Shown in pieces: positions 10,662-21,574 of a stretch of DNA of 64,000 nucleotides. The DNA is from Lamellibrachia satsuma (lineage: Eukaryota > Annelida > Polychaeta > Sabellida > Siboglinidae), in assembly GCA_033239005.1 (NCBI GenBank), contig BSQZ01000006.1, forward strand, positions 6,933,501 to 6,997,500, read 5' to 3'. The number at the start of each line of letters is the position of its first letter. Position 1 is the first letter of the stretch. The notes beneath the pieces were generated by a model. That model had not been told where the DNA came from. It made no database searches and saw nothing but the letters and a program-made list of their open reading frames with translations. Position numbers and translations under genes: made by a program.

Positions 10662-13013
10662 TCACCTCGCAGTTTTTACTTGGTCGCCTGATGTAGCGGG
10701 ATTGTATGATGCATATAGTTGAATGTCGTCGGCATACTTATGGTATTTTATGCCATGTCTTTTGAATATCCGCTGCAATGGGGTGGTGTATAGAGTGAAC
10801 ATAACTGGCCCAAGGACTGAGCCCTGTGGCACACCACTCTGTAGCGGAATAGGCGCGGATGTTTTTGAGTCTATCTTGACGCAGTGGGTGTGGTCTTCCA
10901 AGTACATCCGGAACCATGATAACGCTATTCCACACACACCGTATTCGTCGTGCAATAGTGTCAGCAAATGTTCATGGTCAATCGTGTCAAATGCACTTGA
11001 TAAGTCCAGCATGACAAACAGCATTGCACGATTCTTGTCGAGTACACTAGCAATGTCATGCTGAACATGCAGTAGAGCTGTTTCTGTACTGTAAAGCATC
11101 TTATATGCCGATTGGTATTCTTCATGCAGCCCATTCAAGGTGAGATGGTCAAGCAAACGACGAACTGCGACTTTCTCCATGACTTTGCCGACGAATGCTA
11201 TATTTGACACTGGTCTGTAGTTCTTTAACATGTCTTTGTCGAGAGTGTCGGATTTCAGAAGTGGTTTTACTATTGCTGTTCTCAACGTGATCGGAAAGAG
11301 TCCTTGCTTAAAGCTGTTATTCACTATTGCCATCAGATAAGGAATGTGCACACCAACTGTTTTCTTCAACATATCAGTGGGGCAAGAGCCCAGGCTGCAT
11401 ATCTTTGATGGGCATAGACTGATGATGTTCTTCATTTCCTCTTCACTAGTAGGTAGCAGTCGATTGAGTTCGTTCGACAAGCGTTGGCTTTGGCTGCCAG
11501 AGTCGATAGCACAACAAGAATACTCTTCATCATTGGTCAGCTTTGTGTGTATCTGCATTCTAATTCCTTGTGTTTTCTCTGCAAAGTAGGTTGCGAAGTC
11601 ATTGCACAGTGTTTCAGTGTTACTGGATTGTGGAAGAATTATTCCCGGTGGCTTTAGCAGAGTGTTAACCACACGAAAGCATGTTCGCTGGTCAAGTGAT
11701 GACAACACTGACTCGTAGTGACCACGCTTCGCTCGCTTGATCATGTTGTTGACCGCTGTTTGATGCTCAACAAAAATCTGGCGATGCACCTCGAGTTTCG
11801 TTGTTCTCCATCTCTTGTACCACGGTTCCTTGCGTCGGCAAGCTTTCATTCTCACAGTAACTGGGGCATGCAAGTCAATAGTGGATAAGACCGCATGCTC
11901 ATACTGGCCGACCATGGTATTCACATCTAGAGTAGTATCTATTGATGCAAGATGCGAAGAAAGGTCAGTTTCGAGGCGAACCAGATCAAGTCCGCGAAAA
12001 TCACGCAGCTGTTTCACGGCACGAGCAGACACTGGGCTAGCAGACGACAGACGGAAAACGACACTGTAGTGATCTGATATACTGCTGGGGTACGCTGTAG
12101 TTGACGACACGATTGAACTGGATGAGCGTGTTATCACTAAGTCTAGCATGTGTCCCTTCATATGTGTGGGTTCTGTGACATGTTGTTTTAAGTTGTTTTC
12201 TGCTAAAATGTCATTCAATAACTTTACACCAGGCGCACTATTAAGTTCACAGTGAAGATTGAAGTCACCGACAGTGAGGATGTCTAGCCTTGTAACAACT
12301 ATTTCGTTTACGTACGTTGCGAATTCGTCAAGGAACGACTGTACGGAGGTGGTAGGTGGTCGGTAAATAATGACAACACGCACAGGTCTCGATGTTTGTG
12401 TTGATTTAACGTCTAAATATTCAAATGTGTCATATCGTTTGGTTGTATTCTTGCAGAATTTATATGCCGACTTATATAACAATCCGACACCGCCTCCACG
12501 CTTCGACCAACGGCACTCACCAATGAAGCTGTAACCTGGCGGGGTTAACTCGTTGAGAATGGCACTCTTGTTTGGCTTGCACCATGTTTCGGTCAGAAAC
12601 ATTAAATCGGCTTTTTGATCAATCATGTGTTCTTTAACTGTTACTGGTTTATTACAGACAGATCGGGTGTTGAGGAGCACACGCGTCACAGCACTGGTAA
12701 GAGATCGATCAGAGCAGCTTCGCGCAGTGGTAGACCCATTACGCGATTCCGTCGAATTCAGTATAATCAAGTTAGCATTGTTTACACCAGTTTGTTTAAT
12801 AACAGAGTTCCTCGTCATTGTCACAATAAGTGGAATTGGTTCTGGCGCTCGCAGACGACACTGACCGCCAGTGGTCCCTCTGTGTGTTGGTGTTGCGTAA
12901 CAAATGCCCAGTTGCTTCAGGTCATAGTAGACTGCGCTGGAGACACGCATGAGCGATTTCGTGGAACGCTGACACAGTTGGCATAGTCGGTGGCTTGTGT
13001 ACACGATCACCAT
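10662..13013 (-). pseudogene. ORF2 EN-RT polyprotein, main part
   Basis: 783 codons on the minus strand. The first ~70 residues are a linker (GICYATPTHRGTTGG). An APE-type endonuclease follows, then a linker (RRKEPWYKRWR), then the RT fingers and palm up to just after YADDIQLYASYNP. Catalytic residues of both enzymes look intact. The frame ends at TAR plus stop, where intact relatives would continue into the thumb, so this is a truncated pol. It acts in target-primed reverse transcription of its own RNA. Confidence 0.85.
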
Positions 13014-13249
13014 GGCGACGATTCTAGTTCATTGATGATAGGGCGGCAAATATAAAACTGGTAGTGTCACATAAAATAACTAAAATCCAGGCAACCAGAC
13101 ACCTCCAAGTTGTAACATCATAATCCACATACCTTCACTGTCACACACAATGTAAAATTAAAGTAGCGAACAGCGTATAAACGTACGGTAATATCAATAA
13201 TAGGGTCAGACAATTACCCCGTGTGGCAGCCCAAGCGCGCACGAATACA

Positions 13250-13372
13250 CTGTATACATATATATACATATATATATATATACATATATATATGTATACA
13301 TATATGTATATATATATGTATATATATATATATATATAATATATATATAATATAATATATATATACAACCAA
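13250..13372. repeat. (TATA/CATA)n microsatellite
   Basis: Same type of alternating TATATA/CATATA run as at 9526-9640, here on the 5' side of the same non-LTR element. Confidence 0.95.
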
Positions 13373-14169
13373 CACAGTTTCAGTCAAACAAGATATCATG
13401 TCATAAAGAGGACTAGTTTAGTAAACAAAGGCCAAAATATGTTATATGGTCAATTCTCGTGCCAGCACATGGTTGACTGAGTGACTTGCGTGTATCTGTT
13501 CCATCATTTGTCTCAAGAATATTAACATATTAAACATTTAAAAAATAAATTGGGATGTCTTAACTGCTACAACTGTGGCCACAGCAGCAGGTCAAAGGTG
13601 GATGAGATAAAGACAAGTATTCATACAAATGCACGCAGTCTTGCATGAGATAACACTCATGTGTCTTGTAACTTATTCTATATTCTATATTGTTGTGGTT
13701 CGGATGTATGCTCAACATGTTAAGGCACGAGTGACACTCAAGGTTATTGGTCTAACAATATGTGTTTAGTGTTTTCCTTACTTGGCAAGTTGTTACATTT
13801 TCTTTCATCACGTGTTCATTAGACTTGATAATGTATCAACCAATACAGTTTAAAGTAAAAAGCATAAATTAACTAAATATTCAGCAGATGTTTTGGTGGA
13901 GATATTGGGCTTCCTAATAATGCATTGCTAAAAGTTACTAATGACTGGATGTATGTGTTATCTAACTGGATAAAAGTATGTCGTATTGAGACTCAAAATC
14001 TGTTTTGAATGGAAAAAAACTGTATATTTAAGGACTGGGTCTCTTCATCAGGGTTGGCATTGACAGTATTGGTGGCGGCACCTCTGGTGTGTCAGTAGTA
14101 TAGTAGATGGGGCTATAGACGCAAATCCTCTGGGCGCCTACCAAATAAATTGCGCTAAGAAAATAACAC
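13373..14169. other. Unassigned AT-rich sequence
   Basis: No gene recognised. It contains a diverged copy of the 8541 motif near 13418. The left boundary of the virus-like element must lie here or in the following repeat, but I could not find it. Confidence 0.5.
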
Positions 14170-14400
14170 TCCAAGCGGCCCTATAGACTGTCCTAGATTA
14201 AGACCAAGGTCATATAGGCCGTCCTAGATTAAGGTCAAGCGGCCCTATAGACTGTCCTAGATTAAGACCAAGGTCATATAGGCCGTCCTAGATTAAGGTC
14301 AAGGGCACATAGGCCGTCCTAGATTAAGACCAAGGTCATAGGCCATCTTAGATTAAGGTCAAGGGCACATAGTCTGTCCTAGATTAAGGACAATGTCAAA
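14170..14400. repeat. 32/64-bp tandem repeat left of the virus-like element
   Basis: About seven ~32-bp units built on GTCCTAGATTAAGACCAAGG, arranged as a 64-bp pair at 14175 and 14239. It lies at the left edge of the Polinton/adintovirus-like element. I found no inverted copy on the right side. Confidence 0.85.
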
Positions 14401-14608
14401 TGGAGCCACCCGCAGCAACACTTAACTTCCTAATTATGTACACCCCCAATAGGCACTTAACTGCCTATTTAAGTACACCCCCAAAATGGCATCACCGCTA
14501 TGTGGCGCACTTATAAATAGTACCCCCAAGTGCTCACTACGTGGCGCCATTGTACTATACTGCTAAAAAATAAGGCACTTAAAGAGAAAATGATATATAG
14601 TAATTATT
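14401..14608 (+). promoter_or_regulatory. Leader of the element, short direct repeats
   Basis: Contains repeats of GTACACCCCCAA (14440, 14472, variant near 14521) and CTATGTGGCGC/CTACGTGGCGC. TATATAGTAA lies shortly before the polymerase ATG at 14609, a weak form of the TATARTATA motif found at other starts. Confidence 0.4.
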
Positions 14609-17600
14609 ATGAATATAGATAAATTATTATCTAGACCTATAGTATATAATATGGAAGATTTACAATCTTTATCAAAAGAAGAGCTAATTAAAAAACTTAT
14701 TACAGCCCAAAATTTAAATAAGTTTTTATCTACTCGCATAGCGCAACCACACAAACAAGTTAGTCAGTACTTAGACATTATACCACACCAACCACCAACA
14801 CCTAAACACATTAGTCAATACCTAGATACTCCCGCAACAACAACACCTAAAATACTTCCTCGTATTAAAGTACAAGCCAAAGCCCTTAAAGGCTGCACAA
14901 GATCATACAGCATAGAAATTGTAAAAGAAAGCAGTCCACTAGAGCAGCTTAATAGTACTAGGCCGGTAATTAGTTCTAAAATTCTATTAGAGCTAGAAGA
15001 ACAGAAGGGGTTGAAGTTTGTAGAGACCCTCCAAATAGAACTTTATAAACAAGTAAACAAAGAATACTTAACATTCAGAAAAGCATATTTTTATTCTGCC
15101 CCACATACTATTATGAATTCTACTGAAATTATTCCGGCACTAAATAAATCAGCAGAGCACTTACTAGCTTCTATTGGAAAATGGTTGTCAGAAGGCTCAG
15201 GCTGGATTATAGATACAGTCCAAAAGCATTTTATTAATATTACAATATACAAACCATGTAATGGAACAAGTTATATACAACTACCAATAGAGCTTCGGCA
15301 CCACATGAAAGGGCTTATTAATATGAAAAACACTGATAATTAATGCTTTAGATGGTGCCATTTACGGCACTTAAATCCAGTTGTTAAAGACCCCAATCGT
15401 ACTACAAAACAGCTAAAACAAACAATTAATAATGTAAACTATGATGGAATTAAATTTCCAGTAGCTATAAACCAATACAATAAAATAGAAAAACAAAACA
15501 ACATCCGTATTAATGTTTTTGGATATGAAGCCAAACAACCATACCCAATTTATATTTCTAAAGAGAAGTTTGGTAATCATTTAGATTTATTATTATTAAC
15601 AGAAGAAGAGAAAAACCACTACTGATTAATTAAAGACTTTAATAGATTTATGTATAATCAAACAGAACACAAAGAAAAGAAGCATTTTTGTAAGTCTTGT
15701 TTACAATGCTTTAGTTCAGAAAGAGTTTTAAATAATCATACTCCAACCTGTTTAACAATAAATGGAGAACAAGCTATTAAAATGCCTGACAAAGGGTCTA
15801 AAGTAAAATTCACAAACTACAACAAGCAACTAGAAGCCCCATTTGTAATATATGCAGACTTTGAAGCTATAACAGAAAAGATTGATACAACACGCCCATC
15901 TCCAAATTCATCATCAACTACTAAGTACCAACAACACTGTGGTTATGGATATAAACTTGTTTGTTGTTATGATGATAAATTTAATAAGCCAGTTAAAATT
16001 TATAGAGGTAAAAATGCAGTAAACAAGTTCTTGTCTAAAATGATAGAAGAATCAGAATATTGTAAACAAATAAAAGAAAAACACTTTAACCGAGAGATGA
16101 TAATAACACCAAAAGAAGAGCAGCAATTTAAAAAATCAACCAAGTGCCATATTTGTAATAAAAAATACACTATAAATGATAAGAAAGTAAGAGACCACTG
16201 CCATGTAACAGGGCAGTACCGAGGGTCTGCTCACGAAATATGTAATTTAAACTATAGACTTTCAGACAAAATTCCAGTCATTTTTCACAACTTACGAGGG
16301 TATGACTCTCACTTTATTATGCAAGAAATTGGTAAATTTAAGTTAGATGTTAATGTAATCCCAAACAACATGGAAAAATACATGGCATTTATGTTGGGCA
16401 AACACCTAACCTTCTTAGACAGCTTTCAATTTATGTCCAGCGCTTTAGATAGATTAGTTAGTAACTTGCCGTTAGACTCAGTTAAATACACTAATGAAGA
16501 GTTTGGAAATAAAATTCATGCCACTCTTATGAAAAAGAAAGGAGCATACCCTTATGATTACATGGATTCATTTAATAAATTTAAACAAACAACTCTTCCA
16601 CAAAAAGATGAATTTTATAGTATTCTAGCAGATGAACACATTAGTAATGAAGCATACGATCATGCTAAACAGGTATGGAAAGTATTTAAAGTAAAGAATA
16701 TGGGCGAATATCACGACCTGTACCTTAAGTCAGATGTACTACTACTAGCTGATGTATTTGAACAGTTTAGAAAAACCTGCTTAAAATCTTATAAACTAGA
16801 CCCATGTCATTATTTTACAAGTCCTGGGCTATCTTGGGATGCTATGTTAAAAATGACTGATGTTAAACTAGATCTTATGTCTGATGTTGATATGTACCAA
16901 TTTATTGAAAAAGGAATGCGTGGAGGAATCTCTTGTGTTACTCACCGATATGGATCTGCTAATAATAAATACATGCAAAACCACGACAAATTTAAGCCGT
17001 CTAAGTGTATCATGTATATGGATGCCAATAATCTTTATGGATGGGCTATGTCACAGTATCTTCCAATTGGAGGATTTAGATGGCTTACTGAAAAAGAAAT
17101 TAATAAGAAAAACTTAGTAGCCCATCAAAAAGACAATAAAAAAGGGATGATACTAGAAGTTGATTTAGAATATTCTAAAGAACTGCATGATGCTCACAAC
17201 AGCTATCCTTTGGCGCCAGAACACTTGGCAATAACAGAACATATGCTATCCCCCTATTGTAAACAAATAAAAGAGAAATACCACATGTCTGCAGGCAAAG
17301 TTAAAAAACTAATTCCAAATTTAATGGGCAAAACCAAATATGTTCTCCACTACAGAAACTTGCAACTATATATGGACCTAGGATTAAAAATAAAGAAAAT
17401 ACATAGAGTACTAGAATTTAATCAATCTCCATGGCTAGAACAATATATTTCATTTAATACAAATAAAAGAACTGTTGCTAAGTATGATTTTGAAAAGGGC
17501 TTTTTTAAGCTAATGAACAACTCAGTATTTGGTAAAACAATGGAGAATCTTAGAAAAAGGGTTAATGTAAAACTAATTACAGATGAAAAGAAATTAATTA

Positions 17601-18356
17601 AATACAGCTCAAAACCAACCTTTATTAGTAGTAAGATATTCAATGAAAAACTTGTTGCTATACACAACATAAAACCATCTCTACTACTTAATAGGCCGGC
17701 ATATGTTGGGATGTGTATTTTAGACCTCTCAAAAACACTAATGTATGATTTTCACTATAATTATATAGTACAAAAGTACAAGTCTAAAGCAAAACTATTG
17801 TTTACAGACACAGACAGTTTAATGTATGAAATTGAGATTAATGATGTGTACAAAGACTTTTATAAAAATAAAGAGAAGTTTGATAATTCAGATTATCCAC
17901 AAACAAATAAATACTTATAAAAAAGTTATAGGTAAATTTAAAGATGAAGCAGCGTCAACTCCTATAGTAGAATTTGTTGGGCTGCGATCTAAGATGTATT
18001 CATATATTAAGGATAATAAACTGGGGGGCAAAACTGCAAAAGGCATTAAAAAGAATATTATAAAAAACAATATACATCATAAAAACTATAAAGACGTACT
18101 ACTAAACACAAAACTATAAAGACGTACTACTAAACAAAAAACTATAAAGACGTACTACTAAACACAAAACTATAAAGACGTACTACTAAACAAAAAACAA
18201 CTACACCACACAATGAAGGCCATTAGAAGTGAAAAGCACCAACTAGGAAGCTATGAAATTAATAAAGTATCACTCAGCTGCTATGATGACAAGCGATATT
18301 TATTAGAAGATGGTATTACGTCATATGCTTATGGGCACTTTAGTCTAATGCTATAG
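14609..18356 (+). pseudogene. polB: Protein-primed family-B DNA polymerase (two stops, one array-induced break)
   Basis: One frame from ATG 14609 is open to TAA 15341, continues to TGA 15623, and then runs 756 codons to 17920. The C-terminus continues in another frame to 18119 and, after a 28-bp array, to TAG 18354-18356 (about 1,250 codons overall). The N-terminal part has a C2H2-like element (CKSCLQCF, near 15690). Exonuclease motifs are ADFEAI (15857), HNLRGYDSHF and YHDLYLKSDVLLLADVFE. A Cys/His endonuclease-VII-like cluster (CHICNK, DHCHVTG, EICNLNYR; 16145-16258) lies between them. Polymerase motifs A DANNLYGWAM, B NNSVFGKT and C DTDS all keep their key residues. This class replicates linear DNA from a protein primer. 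It is inactivated only by stops, a frameshift near 17910 and the array. Confidence 0.85.
18083..18195. repeat. 28-bp tandem array inside the polB 3' end
   Basis: AAACTATAAAGACGTACTAC recurs at 18083, 18111, 18139 and 18167, a period of 28 bp (4 copies). Sequence on both sides still encodes polymerase C-terminus, so the array expanded inside the gene. Reading into the repeat creates the TAA at 18117. Confidence 0.9.
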
Positions 18357-18360
18357 TATA
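18352..18360 (+). promoter_or_regulatory. TATAGTATA start-site motif, ATPase gene
   Basis: TATAGTATA whose last A is the A of the start codon at 18360. The same nonamer sits at the identical position at 21126-21134. See the finding on TATARTATA. Confidence 0.5.
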
Positions 18361-18913
18361 TGAGAATTCCAAACTATGACAATGATAAGGATAACCCTAA
18401 AGACAGACATTATTATGATTTTATTGGCGAAGACTACAGACTACTAATCTCTGGGAAGAGTAACTGTGGAAAGACAAACACAATGATTCATATAATAAGA
18501 AAACCACTAGTTTATTATGATAAAATATATATTTATACTCCAAACGGGCATCAATCAAAGCTACAAGATTTAAGCAAGCTGATGGAAAGTATTAACAAAA
18601 AACTAAAATATAAACACCCAGTACTAGAAATTTTAACAGAAGATGAAATAAAAAACACAAATGAGTACCCAAACTACAGCCGAATAATGGTTGTTTTTGA
18701 TGATTTAATTAAATGCTCCAGACGCAACTCAAAAGAAAATAGCTAACCACTTTACAGACGGGCGCCATCACAATATTTCTCCAATTTATTTATCACAATC
18801 ATACTATGATACACCAAAAAAGATAAGAATAAATTGTTCTCACATGATTTTATACCCCTCGATAAAAGAGACTGTAAAGCAGTTGCGGATGATAATAAAG
18901 TAAATATTTAACT
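18360..18913 (+). pseudogene. A32-like DNA-packaging ATPase, frameshifted
   Basis: ORF 18360-18746 begins 3 nt after the polymerase stop. Walker A is SGKSNCGKTN (about 18450-18480) and Walker B is IMVVFDDLI (about 18685-18710). After a frameshift near 18712 the C-terminal part continues in another frame to about 18913, including SQSYYDTPKKIR, a sensor-like segment. FtsK/HerA-superfamily ATPases of this type pump genomes into capsids in Polintons, virophages and large DNA viruses. Both catalytic motifs are intact but the gene is broken. Total length of about 185 residues is on the short side for the family. Confidence 0.75.
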
Positions 18914-18993
18914 ATGTGACAGTTTAAAGCAATATGTGTTCTTATTCGTTGATAAAATAAATAAAACAGTTAAAAAGAATTTTGATCTAATTA

Positions 18994-19002
18994 TATAATA
19001 TA
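18994..19002 (+). promoter_or_regulatory. TATAATATA start-site motif, PLA2-like gene
   Basis: TATAATATA directly followed by the ATG at 19003. Matches the motif at the ATPase, late-gene and capsid-gene starts. Confidence 0.5.
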
Positions 19003-19514
19003 ATGCTGTCATATTGTGTGAGAGAGAAGAAACAAACAGAGTCCAAAGAAGAGCGAAGAATAGTTACAAAGAATGATCGTCATATGATTCTATCTACATG
19101 TGCTTCATGCGGTGCTAAAAAATCTGTTTTTATTAAAAAAGGTGGAAATATTGATATTCACAAACTAATTGGAAAACTACCAAAACCTAAAAGAGGGTGA
19201 CACTGCCAGGTCATAAATACACCGGTCCATATAATCCCTTAGAACAACAGCTAGACAAAAATGATAATCCCATAGAAGGACAAGAACCATATTATGATGT
19301 AGATGCAACTGCAATGGTTCACGACATCTGCTATAGAGACAATGATAACAAAGAAGGAAAGAGAACCTGTGATAAACAAATGCTTGTGTCACTTTCTAAT
19401 ATTAAACCAAAGAATATGAGAGAAAGATTTGATAAAGCATTAATTTCTACTGTAATTGGAGCTAAACACAAGCTTGGAATGGGAACTAACACAAAAAACA
19501 CAAAAGCCAGGTGA
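19003..19514 (+). pseudogene. Zinc-ribbon plus phospholipase-A2-like protein, one frameshift
   Basis: The first ORF (19003-19200) holds a zinc-ribbon-like segment (YC near the N-terminus, then CASCGAKKSVF). The second (to 19514) is in the -1 frame and starts at TLPGHKYTGPYNPL, followed by MVHDICYRD. A glycine-rich Tyr-Gly loop plus a His-Asp pair is the calcium loop and catalytic motif layout of parvovirus VP1-type PLA2 domains, which breach endosomal membranes during entry. The break at about 19195-19199 looks like a single-base loss, so this was one gene of about 170 residues. Function is inferred from motifs only; the order zinc ribbon then PLA2 is what I see. Confidence 0.6.
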
Positions 19515-20407
19515 AAGGTGATTGGGCTCGTCTGGCTAACGAACTACACAAACCAATTAAACATAAGTTTAATAAGCGGCGCGTAATTGTGAACTATATA
19601 GATGAAATATGGTCTTCTGATTTAGTTGAGATGCAGCAATTTAGTAAATTGAATAAGGGTTATAGATACCTTCTTATGATTATTGATAATCCCACTAAAG
19701 GACAAACGAGGCGAAACTATTACCAAAGCTTTTAAATCAACATTTGAACAGGGTAGAACCCCTAAATTTTTATGGGCAGATAAAGGTAGAGAATATTATA
19801 ATAAACATTTAAAAGAGCTACTTAAGCACTATAATATAAAACTATACTCTACAGAGAATGAGGAAAAAAGTAGTGTAGTAGAAAGATGGAATAGAACAAT
19901 AAAAAACAAAATGTGGAAACAATTTACAGCTCAAAATACAACGTACTATTTAGATATATTATCTCAAATAGTTAAAGAATACAACAATACAAAACACACT
20001 AGTATTAAAATGACTCCTAATGAAGCATCAAATAAACACAATGAAGGATTAGTATATTTTAATTTATATGGTAATACTAAACAGCTAACAAAAGCTCCCG
20101 CATTCAAAGTAGGAGACAAAGTACGGATTTCAAAGTATAAGAGAAAGGTATTTGATAAAGGGTATGCACCCAACTGGACTGAAGAAGTGTTCATTATTAG
20201 CAAGATTCAGTATACAAATCCAATAACATATATAATTAAAGACCTGCATGATGAAAAAATTCAGGAATCATTTTACAAAGAAGAGTTATTAAAAACCACC
20301 CAAACTATATTCCGTATTGAAAAAGTTATTAAGCGAGACTATAAAAAGAAAGCAGCCCTAGTTAAATGGAAAGGGTATTCAAAAGATTTTAATAATAGTA
20401 ATTATAT
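19515..20407 (+). pseudogene. DDE integrase with C-terminal chromodomain, disrupted
   Basis: A retroviral/Polinton-type integrase. The N-terminal half lies in one frame to 19735 (ELHKPIKHKFNKRRV, then WSSDLVEMQQF with the first catalytic Asp). The rest lies in another frame from about 19683: the second Asp is in WADKGREYYN (about 19772) and the Glu in VVERWNRTIKNKMW (about 19876). A C-terminal chromodomain-like end reads RIEKVIKRDYKKKAALVKWK then GYSKDFN. The frame change and short deletion lie near 19690-19735. The enzyme inserts the linear viral DNA into host chromosomes; a chromodomain would direct it to histone marks. All three catalytic residues remain, but the protein is not translatable as one unit. 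Confidence 0.85.
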
Positions 20408-20914
20408 AATGAGCTGCTGCGATAACATTATTCACGATTATTTAATAAGTTCTGGTGAGGTGCTTTGTCCATTTTGTGATATAGTAATTCATAATCCAAC
20501 TACACCTAAGCCACACTTATGCTGTGATAAAAAAATATGTTAGAATAGTTGATGGGGTTGATACATGTATAAATTGTGGAGCTGTTTTATGTTGTCACTT
20601 TGTTCAAGACTTATTATAAAAAACCACAAAAAAGATTACCCTATAATATAAAATATGGGGTGCAAGACACTCTTAATAAATCTAACCAGTATATTTCACT
20701 TGCTGATAGAGCCACAATTGTTAGAGTAGTAAAACAAGCATCTAACCAGTTTAAAAAAATATTCCCTAATGAATATAGACTAATTAACTTGAATTATTTA
20801 ATTTCTAAAATTATATCCCAGCACCAGATGAATATAACAATACCAGTAAAGAAGATGTCTAAAAATGTAACACAAAAATATCAAAACATTATTAGTTGTC
20901 TTGATCTAAATTAA
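20408..20914 (+). pseudogene. Zinc-ribbon gene, possible late transcription factor
   Basis: It starts at ATG 20408, fused in frame with the integrase tail. The N-terminal segment has paired cysteines (SCCDN, LCPFCDIVIH, LCCDKKIC) and ends at 20543. A second CxxC (TCINCGAV, near 20565) is in another frame, and the last 112 codons (20576-20914) are in a third (LADRATIVRVVKQASNQFKK). Two zinc ribbons followed by a helical region recall TFIIB-like or poxvirus VLTF3-like factors carried by related viruses. That link is inference; a structural protein is also possible. Confidence 0.4.
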
Positions 20915-21133
20915 GTGCTATTTCATAGTTAACTTTATAATTAAGTGTTATTTCATACTTAATTATATACTTAACTCTATCTAATTCGTATATGGACTTA
21001 GAAGAGTTAACTTTATAATTAAGTGCTATTTCATAGTTAACTTTATAATTAAGTGTTATTTCATAGTTAACTTTATAATTAAGTGTTATTTCATACTTAA
21101 TTATATACTTAACTCTATCTAATTCTATAGTAT
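20915..21133 (+). promoter_or_regulatory. Duplicated leader and start of the next late gene
   Basis: AT-rich direct repeats of TTAACTTTATAATTAAGTG and TATACTTAACTCTATCTAAT. The stretch through ATGGACTTAGAAGAG at 20992 recurs 142 bp later at the real start 21134. The upstream copy has lost the full TATAGTATA (it reads CGTATATG) and its ORF closes at once. Confidence 0.6.
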
Positions 21134-21134
21134 A
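21126..21134 (+). promoter_or_regulatory. TATAGTATA start-site motif, late gene
   Basis: TATAGTATA overlapping the ATG at 21134 by one base, preceded by TCTAATTC. Identical to the ATPase start site. Confidence 0.5.
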
Positions 21135-21532
21135 TGGACTTAGAAGAGTACGCCAAAAATGTTCAATTAGAATTTAAAGCAGATGTTATACGCAAAAGCT
21201 TTTTAGAAAAAAAAGAGATTGAAAATACAAAGAGGGGTTATGTTGAACAATTAGAAGACCAATATAAACCACTTATTGAAGCTCAAAAAGGAATTAATAT
21301 AAAACAAAATATGATAATGAGTGCATTAGTTAAACAAATAATGGATAATAATCAACAGGCTATAGGGCCGGTAGTAGAAGAACCAGCAACAAAAGAACCA
21401 ATAGTAGAAGAACCAGACGAAGAAGAACCAGATGAAGAACCAGATGAAAAAATACTTTTTACGTATGATATAAATGAAGGAATAGATCCTGCTGTTATAA
21501 AAAACTTGGTTATCCACCAATGGAAGAAATAA
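21134..21532 (+). CDS. Late-type small protein, coiled coil plus acidic EEP repeats
   Basis: 132 codons. Residues 1-70 are charged and probably helical or coiled coil (LEEYAKNVQLEFKADVIRKS). Residues ~80-105 are an acidic low-complexity run of Glu-Glu-Pro and Asp-Glu-Glu-Pro. The C-terminus IHQWKK appears frame-altered, since relatedness to adjacent coding continues in the next frame to about 21585. No enzyme motif. Position between the zinc-ribbon gene and the capsid gene suggests a virion core or minor structural protein. I do not recognise the family. Confidence 0.5.
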   Translation: MDLEEYAKNVQLEFKADVIRKSFLEKKEIENTKRGYVEQLEDQYKPLIEAQKGINIKQNMIMSALVKQIMDNNQQAIGPVVEEPATKEPIVEEPDEEEPDEEPDEKILFTYDINEGIDPAVIKNLVIHQWKK

Positions 21533-21574
21533 TGAAAAAACCCTTAGAAGAGATAGTAGCAGTCTTGAAACAAA

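Larger units (their letters stand above)
9640..13020 (-). mobile_element. L2/CR1-group non-LTR retrotransposon, near complete
   Basis: The long ORF2 (10662-13013) and its C-terminus (9888-10433) read on the minus strand. Endonuclease motifs are LTETWCKPN, VGDFNLH and SISDHYSVVF. RT motifs are LDLSSAFDTIDH, SGVPQGSVLGPVMF and the catalytic YADD in KYADDIQLY. The C-terminal part has SRLDYCNSLL, LHWLPVESRI and LWNELPVNIR, characteristic of the L2/CR1 group. Between the two ORFs (10434-10661) there are two in-frame stops and a frameshift, so this copy is dead but young. The 3' end at 9640-9700 carries a GCGCTAATTCCCGCATGG-type tail. Upstream N-terminal sequence (about 65 residues before the endonuclease) is also conserved-looking. 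Confidence 0.9.

Noticed and set aside
13141..13399. Tyr/Ile-rich minus-strand ORFs
   Set aside because: Translation of the TATA/CATA microsatellite.
14170..14400. Terminal inverted repeat of the Polinton-like element
   Set aside because: It is a direct tandem repeat, and no inverted counterpart was found on the right side.
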